Positions 59,139 through 64,000 of a stretch of DNA of 64,000 bases are shown here, piece after piece (the stretch's first letter is position 1; each line of letters opens with the position of its first letter). A program made the translations under genes and the position numbers. This DNA comes from Streptomyces aurantiacus (GTDB taxonomy: Bacteria; Actinomycetota; Actinomycetes; Streptomycetales; Streptomycetaceae): NCBI RefSeq assembly GCF_027107535.1, contig NZ_CP114283.1, positions 1,612,001 to 1,676,000 of the forward strand, written 5' to 3'. Under the pieces are notes generated by a model. It was not told where the DNA came from and searched no databases. It saw only the letters and a program-made list of their open reading frames with translations.

Positions 59139-60151
59139 CGGACAGCAGGATCGCGAAGGCACAGCTCGGTACGGGCGGCCCCGAGGTCGGTGTGCAGGGC
59201 CTCGGCTGCATGGGCATGAGCTTCGCGTACGGCCCGACGGACGCCGAGGAGGCGCGGGCCACGCTGGAGCGCGCCCTGGAGCTGGGCGTGACGCTCTACG
59301 ACACGGCGGACGCGTACGGGCAGGGGGAGAACGAGAAGTTCCTCGCGCCGTTCTTCGGGGCGCACCGCGACGAGGTCGTCATCGCGACGAAGTTCGCCCT
59401 GGCGATCCCGCCGGACGACCCGACCAGGCGGATCATCCGCAACGACGCGCCGTACATCCGGCAGGCCGTGGAGGCGAGCCTCCAGCGCCTGGACGTCGAC
59501 GTGATCGACCTCTACTACATGCACCGCCGTGACGTGAACATCCCCATCGAGGAGACCGTCGGCGTCATGGCCGAGCTGGTCCGCGAGGGCAAGGTCAAGC
59601 AGCTGGGCCTCAGCGAGGTCACGGGCGGCGAACTGCGTGCCGCGCAGGCGGTGCACCCGATCGCGGCCGTCCAGTCCGAGTGGTCGCTGTTCAGCAGGGA
59701 CATCGAGGCGGGTGTGGTTCCGGCTGCCCGTGAACTGGGCGTGACGCTGGTCCCGTACTCCCCGCTCGGGCGGGGCTTCCTCACCGGCTCCTTCGCGAAC
59801 GCCGACAAGGACCTCACCGCCGGTGACTTCCGCCGTCAGCAGCCCCGCTTCACGGGCGACAACGCGGCGGCGAACGCGGCCCTGCTGGAGCCGGTCCGCG
59901 CGGTGGCGGGCGCCCACGACGCCTCCGTGGGCCAGATCGCCCTGGCCTGGGTCCACCAGCAGGCGGCGGTGCACGGACTGCCGGTCGTCCCCATCCCGGG
60001 CACGCGCAGGCGCGCCCGCGTCGAGGAGAACACGGCGGCGGCCCGTATCGAGCTGAGCGAGGCCGACCTGGCCGCACTGGAGCCGATCGCCGCGAAGGTC
60101 GCGGGGGACCGCTACGGCGACATGACGTTCACGTCGGCGGGCAGGGAGTAG
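59135..60151 (+). CDS. aldo/keto reductase
   Basis: A 338-aa NADPH-dependent aldo/keto reductase. The catalytic tetrad can be read: Asp and Tyr in YDTADAYGQGENE, Lys in IATKFAL and His in YYMHRRD. The cofactor end is VVPIPGTRRRARVEENT. It belongs to the YakC/AKR13-like group (LGCMGMSFAYG). It is translationally coupled to the MerR gene, which suggests induction by a reactive carbonyl or other toxic ligand that the enzyme reduces. A hairpin terminator follows at 60158-60182. Confidence 0.92.
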   Translation: MTDSRIAKAQLGTGGPEVGVQGLGCMGMSFAYGPTDAEEARATLERALELGVTLYDTADAYGQGENEKFLAPFFGAHRDEVVIATKFALAIPPDDPTRRIIRNDAPYIRQAVEASLQRLDVDVIDLYYMHRRDVNIPIEETVGVMAELVREGKVKQLGLSEVTGGELRAAQAVHPIAAVQSEWSLFSRDIEAGVVPAARELGVTLVPYSPLGRGFLTGSFANADKDLTAGDFRRQQPRFTGDNAAANAALLEPVRAVAGAHDASVGQIALAWVHQQAAVHGLPVVPIPGTRRRARVEENTAAARIELSEADLAALEPIAAKVAGDRYGDMTFTSAGRE

Positions 60152-60157
60152 ACCGCA

Positions 60158-60182
60158 TCCCGCGCCCCTCGCGGGCGCGGGA
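60158..60182. terminator. hairpin terminator between aldo/keto reductase and DUF4429 genes
   Basis: TCCCGCGCCC (60158-60167) pairs with GGGCGCGGGA (60173-60182) with a 5-nt loop. It serves both convergent genes; no T-run is present. Confidence 0.7.
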
Positions 60183-60191
60183 CCGTGACAC

Positions 60192-61079
60192 TCACAGCTC
60201 GGCCAGCAACTCGGCCTTCTTCACGGAGAACTCCTCGTCCGTGATGAGTCCCGCCCCGTGCAGCTCGCCGAGATGCCGGATCCGGTCGGCGATGTCGGCC
60301 GGATCCCGCCGGGGCCCCGGGGTCGTGCCGACGGCCGGCCCCGCGGAAGAACCCTCGGGCAGCGCCGAGGGCCCGCCCGACCGCACCGCGGCCAGGACGG
60401 CCGCGGCGAACGGCAACGACTCGTGGACCGGCCCGTATCCCAGCCCGAAGACGACGGCGGCCGGATCCTGGTCCGGCTGGGCCGGCTGTGGAACCGCGGC
60501 CTCGCGGCGGATGAGCCGCAGATGTCCCTCGAAGACCTCGGACGACCGCCACTCCACCCCACACAGGTCGGACACGGCGAAGGCCTGGTCACCGGCCTTC
60601 CACTTCGCGGAGGAGGCCCCTGTCCAGAACCACCGGAAGGCCACGGACTTCCCGTCGAAGGACGCCTTCCCGTCGTACGCCTTGAACTGCATCGGCGCTT
60701 CCGGCGGCTGCACCAGATAGCGCTCGGCCGGGCCCTGGTCCTCGGGCGGGAGCATCGCACGCAGCTCGTCCGCGTAGTACTCGGCGAGCGTCTCGCGCTC
60801 GGCGGGCAGCACCAGGCGGTAGGGGTCGTACGCCTCCTTGAGCTGTCCCGCGGCCGCCTCCATGAGCGGGTCCGCCCCCGGTCTCGGCACGGCACGCAGA
60901 ACGACCGTCCCGCGCTTGCCGGGCGTCAGCGTCACCGCCGCGATCGCGTCGAGCGGGATGCGGCGCTCGCCGAGTGCCTGGAACAGCCTCGGCGTGCGGA
61001 TCCCCCGTTCGAAGCGGATGAGCACGGAGTCGGACTCGAACTCCCAGGCGGCATGAAATCCGGCCAGTACGTCACCCAT
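60192..61079 (-). CDS. DUF4429 protein with C-terminal SHOCT domain
   Basis: A 295-aa protein. Two DUF4429 (PH-like) halves are visible, one around GFHAAWEFESDSVLIRFERG and one around FKAYDGKASFDGKSVAFRW. A Pro/Gly linker leads to a C-terminal SHOCT helix pair (IADRIRHLGELHGAGLITDE), a short oligomerisation module. No membrane segment is seen. I chose the ATG at 61079 (MGDVLAGF); an in-frame ATG three codons upstream is possible. The function is unknown; the family is common in Streptomyces. Confidence 0.82.
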   Translation of the reverse strand: MGDVLAGFHAAWEFESDSVLIRFERGIRTPRLFQALGERRIPLDAIAAVTLTPGKRGTVVLRAVPRPGADPLMEAAAGQLKEAYDPYRLVLPAERETLAEYYADELRAMLPPEDQGPAERYLVQPPEAPMQFKAYDGKASFDGKSVAFRWFWTGASSAKWKAGDQAFAVSDLCGVEWRSSEVFEGHLRLIRREAAVPQPAQPDQDPAAVVFGLGYGPVHESLPFAAAVLAAVRSGGPSALPEGSSAGPAVGTTPGPRRDPADIADRIRHLGELHGAGLITDEEFSVKKAELLAEL

Positions 61080-61146
61080 GCGGGCCATCGTATGCGGCAT
61101 GCGCTTCCTAGTCCCCTCCCTGAGCGGACCGCACTTTCTTCGTTCT

Positions 61147-62370
61147 CTACGCGCGTCCGACTTCAGCCGTGTCGGACAAACCCTCCCTGCACGCGTCATC
61201 CTCGTGTGCGCAGCGAACCGCGCGGTACGCGCCAATACCGATCTCGGCGAAGTTGCGCAGGCTGTCGGTGCCGGGTTCGAAATACCCCGTGTGCCCCTTG
61301 GCGCCCCGCGCGGAGAGCACGCGCGCGCCGAACGCCGAGGACATGGGGTCGGCGCCGTGACCGAGCCCGCCGACCTCCAGGTGCGGTACGTCCTGGATCC
61401 AGTCGTCGGAGTCCCGTACGGCCCACACCCGGGCCGAGGTCCGCAGGTGCGCCACCTTCTCCACCCGCATACCGGGACTGCCCGCCACCGCTATGTCGGA
61501 GACCCGGGACGGCAGTGAACGCGCGGCGACACCGCAGACCACGGATCCGTAGCTGTGGCAGTACAGCGCGACGCTCGAACGGCCGGGCAGTGCCCGTACG
61601 AGGGCGCCGAGCCGGACCGCGCCCTCCTCGGCGCGGATGCCGGTGGCGGCGTCCATGCCGAGTCCGCTCGGTGTCGTGTAGTCGGCCCACGCGATCACGG
61701 CCGTACGCGTCTGCGGGCTCGCTTCCCGCTCGGCGCGGTACAGCGCCTTGGCCATCCCGACGGGCGCCGTGTACTTGCGCTCGGTGCGCTGGAAGGTCAG
61801 CAGGTCGGTGTCGACGCCGGGCACCACGACCGAGACCCGCTCGGCCCTGCCGAGGTTTCCGAAGACCTCCGCGACCCGGCCCGAACCCATCGGGTCGAAG
61901 GCGAGGATGTGGCGCTTGCCCGCCATCAGCGCCTCGTACCGGTGCATTCGGCGGCCCGCGTCGTGCTGGCCGGCCGCGGAGAGCCGGTGGTCGCGCATGC
62001 GTGTGCGTTCGACCTTGCGTGCCTGGTCGAGGGCGATGCGGTTGGCGCGGTAACGGAGCTTCACCGGCGCCCCGTTCATGTTGCCGACCGCGAGCGGATA
62101 GCGGGCCGCGAGCCGGGCGCGCTGGTGCGCGTCGAGCGAGGCGAAGAACTGGGTCAGCCGGGCGGGCGTCGTCCCGTCCAGGTCCGGCAGCTCGCGTCCG
62201 CCTATGTGACCTCGTTCCCAGGCGGACAGAGAGGCCGAGAGCGGTGTGGGCGCCCCTCTGTGATTGCGCACCGCGGTCCAGCCGGTGGTCCCGAGCATCA
62301 CGAACACCACGGCCAGCGCGAGCAGCATGCGCCAGACGTTGAGTTGGGGAGTGGAGTCGAAGGAAGTCAC
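61147..62370 (-). CDS. membrane-anchored alpha/beta hydrolase (DUF1023)
   Basis: A 407-aa protein. An N-terminal membrane anchor (RMLLALAVVFVMLGTTGWTAV) is followed by an exported alpha/beta hydrolase domain of the DUF1023 type. The nucleophile elbow is Gly-x-Ser-x-Gly-like in ALYCHSYGSVVCG; a strand with VSVVVPGVDTDL precedes it; the likely His is in GAKGHTGYFEPG. Conserved Cys near the end (VRCAHEDDACREG) may form a disulfide. The GTG start lacks a strong ribosome site. The natural substrate is unknown. Confidence 0.84.
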   Translation of the reverse strand: MTSFDSTPQLNVWRMLLALAVVFVMLGTTGWTAVRNHRGAPTPLSASLSAWERGHIGGRELPDLDGTTPARLTQFFASLDAHQRARLAARYPLAVGNMNGAPVKLRYRANRIALDQARKVERTRMRDHRLSAAGQHDAGRRMHRYEALMAGKRHILAFDPMGSGRVAEVFGNLGRAERVSVVVPGVDTDLLTFQRTERKYTAPVGMAKALYRAEREASPQTRTAVIAWADYTTPSGLGMDAATGIRAEEGAVRLGALVRALPGRSSVALYCHSYGSVVCGVAARSLPSRVSDIAVAGSPGMRVEKVAHLRTSARVWAVRDSDDWIQDVPHLEVGGLGHGADPMSSAFGARVLSARGAKGHTGYFEPGTDSLRNFAEIGIGAYRAVRCAHEDDACREGLSDTAEVGRA

Positions 62371-62543
62371 TGAAAGGACACACTAGGAGAACGAGAGTGT
62401 CTCGCGTTAACCGAGTGAGGCGGATCACGTTTCCGTTGGGGTATTTGGGGCAAAGTGGACCGGCCTCCTGATGGGCGGTCACGGCGTGTGCGTACATGGG
62501 GTGATCTGTGCCCATCCGGACGTCACTGTGCGTGCGGCAGGAC

Positions 62544-63239
62544 TTACTCCCCGTTCCCGCCCTTCTCGCTGTTCTCGCCGTCCTTGTCGCCGCGCTCCTC
62601 GCCCGTGTGCCAGTTCACCGCCAACGCGGGCCCCATCTGGTCGAGATAGGAGGCGGCCAGCTCGCGCATCGCCGCCACGCTGAAGTCCTCGCCCGCGCCC
62701 CACGCCCGGCCCGTCAGGCGCATCACGCCGCCGAACAGGGCCACCGCCACCCGCGGTCGCGGATCGGTGTCCACGTCGACGCCCTCACGCTCCGCGATCA
62801 TCCGGGCGAGCTCCTCCTCCAGCCCCTCGTGACGGCGCAGGTGGGCGGCGAGCAGCGCGGGCGTCGACTCGATCAACTGGAAGGTGCGCATGTGCAGTTC
62901 GATCGGGACGACGGCCTCGATGGCCTCCCCGATGGTGTCCCAGCTCGCCAGGACGGCCCGGCGCAGCGCGTCCAAGGGAGGTTCGTGGGGCGGGCGTTGG
63001 CGCACCGCGTCGAGGAAGTGCGTCTCCGCGATCTCCTGGACGGCGAAGGCGGCCTCCTCCTTGCCCGCGAAATAGCGGAAGAAGGTCCGCTGGGAGACGT
63101 CGACCGTCTCCACGATCTCGTCGACGGTCGTCCGCTCGTAGCCGTTGGTCGTGAACAGCTCCAGGGCGGCCCGTACCAGCGCGTCCCGGGTGCGCTGCTT
63201 CTTGCGCTCGCGCAGGCCCGGTCGTGGCGCCGTGTCCAT
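62544..63239 (-). CDS. TetR-family transcriptional regulator
   Basis: A 231-aa TetR protein. The HTH reads RDALVRAALELFTTNGYERT then VDEIVETVDVSQRTFFRYF (residues about 16-60), and the C-terminal domain is of the MftR-like type (LGEIAEAVVPIELHMRT region). The C-terminus is a short Glu/Gly/Lys-rich tail. It is divergent from the MFS exporter; the 134-nt gap holds overlapping promoters and a TGACATGTCA palindrome. It probably represses the exporter until a drug-like ligand binds. Confidence 0.88.
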   Translation of the reverse strand: MDTAPRPGLRERKKQRTRDALVRAALELFTTNGYERTTVDEIVETVDVSQRTFFRYFAGKEEAAFAVQEIAETHFLDAVRQRPPHEPPLDALRRAVLASWDTIGEAIEAVVPIELHMRTFQLIESTPALLAAHLRRHEGLEEELARMIAEREGVDVDTDPRPRVAVALFGGVMRLTGRAWGAGEDFSVAAMRELAASYLDQMGPALAVNWHTGEERGDKDGENSEKGGNGE

Positions 63240-63305
63240 GAGTCCTCTTCTCGTCCTCAGGTGGGCACTCAGGTGTCCATCCGTTCAGCGCACCCGCTTC
63301 GCGAA

Positions 63306-63366
63306 TGACATGTCAGTTACCGAATTGTGAATTGGTTTGTCAATTGTCAGCGGCTGTCACTAACCT
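63306..63366. promoter_or_regulatory. overlapping divergent promoters and TetR operator
   Basis: The exporter promoter is TTGTCA (63337-63342), 18 nt, TAACCT (63361-63366). On the other strand TTGACA (63343-63338), 18 nt, TAACTG (63319-63314) drives tetR. The two -35 boxes overlap face to face. The perfect palindrome TGACATGTCA (63306-63315) covers the tetR -10 region. The exporter ATG at 63374 lies about 8 nt after its -10 box, so its mRNA is probably leaderless. Confidence 0.65.
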
Positions 63367-63373
63367 CCAACGC

Positions 63374-64000
63374 ATGACTAGTCAGACCACCGTCGACAAG
63401 ACGGGCCCGGCCGACGAGGCCCCGGCCACAGCCTCCGGTCCGGCCCCGGCCAAGGGGCTGCGCGGACATCCGTGGTACACCCTGATCACCGTGGCGGTCG
63501 GCGTCATGATGGTGGCCCTCGACGGCACCATCGTGGCCATCGCGAACCCGGCCATCCAGAAGGACCTCGGCGCCACCTTCGCCGACGTCCAGTGGATCAC
63601 GAACGGCTACTTCCTCGCCCTCGCGGTCACGCTGATCACGGCGGGCAAGCTCGGCGACCGGTTCGGCCACCGTCAGACCTTCCTCATAGGCGTGGTCGGC
63701 TTCGCGGCCGCCTCGGGGGCCATCGGCCTCTCCGACAGCATCGCCTTCGTCGTCGTCTTCCGTGTGCTCCAGGGTCTGTTCGGCGCGCTGCTGATGCCCG
63801 CCGCGCTCGGTCTGCTGCGGGCCACCTTCCCGGCCGAGAAGCTGAACATGGCGATCGGAATCTGGGGCATGGTCATCGGCGCCTCCACCGCGGGCGGCCC
63901 GATCCTCGGCGGTGTGCTCGTCGAGCACGTCAGCTGGCAGTCCGTCTTCTTCATCAACGTGCCGGTCGGCATCCTCGCGGTCGTCCTCGGTGCGGTGATC
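63374..64000 (+). CDS. MFS drug exporter, DHA2 family (3' end beyond window)
   Basis: The first 209 codons of a major-facilitator exporter; the gene continues past the right edge. After a 30-residue cytoplasmic start come helices 1-6, with the family motif A loop between helices 2 and 3 as [13 protein letters not shown], motif D-like [17 protein letters not shown] after helix 1, and motif C as [14 protein letters not shown] in helix 5. This pattern is typical of 14-helix EmrB/QacA-type drug:proton antiporters. It is divergent from a TetR repressor, a standard arrangement for inducible efflux. Confidence 0.9.
   Translation, partial: MTSQTTVDKTGPADEAPATASGPAPAKGLRGHPWYTLITVAVGVMMVALDGTIVAIANPAIQKDLGATFADVQWITNGYFLALAVTLITAGKLGDRFGHRQTFLIGVVGFAAASGAIGLSDSIAFVVVFRVLQGLFGALLMPAALGLLRATFPAEKLNMAIGIWGMVIGASTAGGPILGGVLVEHVSWQSVFFINVPVGILAVVLGAVI

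Overview
The window is chromosomal DNA of a Streptomyces (or a very close relative). It has very high GC with third-position bias, many GTG/TTG starts, operons built on 4-nt ATGA overlaps, a rare TTA codon, and the gene order fasR-fabD-fabH-acpP-fabF followed by a DUF3145 gene, as in S. coelicolor. No rRNA, tRNA, CRISPR array, insertion sequence or prophage was seen.

Layout. (1) 1-10047: a leftward, tightly overlapping cell-surface glycan operon (glycosyltransferase, two methyltransferases, an AftD-like arabinofuranosyltransferase, a PapA/condensation-like acyltransferase, the start of a membrane protein), preceded by a DUF3068 gene. (2) 10372-11768: a 50-aa membrane protein and a PucR-type regulator. 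(3) 11914-19580: an arabinan locus with an IclR repressor, an SMP-30 lactonase, a CUT1 ABC importer without its own ATPase, a GH43 arabinanase and a GH51 arabinofuranosidase. (4) 19745-23484: a PucR-type and a LysR regulator, a small zinc-ribbon protein and an exported intradiol-dioxygenase-like protein. (5) 23624-26126: two secreted GH43 enzymes, the second with a ricin-type lectin domain. (6) 26279-36719: an aminotransferase with a long repetitive tail, then a leftward sugar block (aldose 1-epimerase, ChvE/GguAB-type ABC importer, U32-like protein, Zn alcohol dehydrogenase, enolase-superfamily sugar-acid dehydratase). (7) 36975-49611: SCO2400-like protein, MarR with a divergent NADP oxidoreductase, Ohr, serine hydrolase, M14 carboxypeptidase, EI24 protein, a pyroglutamyl-peptidase-like protein, TetR and a GH3 glycosidase. 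(8) 49653-56435: SGNH lipoprotein, DUF3145 and the type II fatty-acid synthase cluster with FasR. (9) 56520-64000: pirin, serine hydrolase, GNAT, MerR plus aldo/keto reductase, DUF4429/SHOCT protein, alpha/beta hydrolase, and a TetR divergent from an MFS exporter cut by the window edge.

The most coherent signal is an arabinan/L-arabinose regulon. Four promoters, at the IclR gene itself, the ABC importer, the secreted GH43 pair and the sugar-acid dehydratase 13 kb away, carry the same TTCGAA-rich operator just downstream of a recognisable -10 box. Three of them share an exact 35-bp GTTCG...CGAAC spacing. With the lactonase next to IclR and a dehydrogenase beside the dehydratase, the genes suggest that arabinan is cut outside the cell, imported, released as L-arabinose and then oxidised through lactone and acid rather than isomerised. 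The importer gene also has a TTA codon, which would tie uptake to bldA.

A second theme is short dispersed GC-rich repeats. About ten copies of a GGGGCGCGGGG-type element lie between genes. One copy forms the last codons of the GH43 arabinanase, and a different 40-bp repeat is inserted in frame inside fabH.
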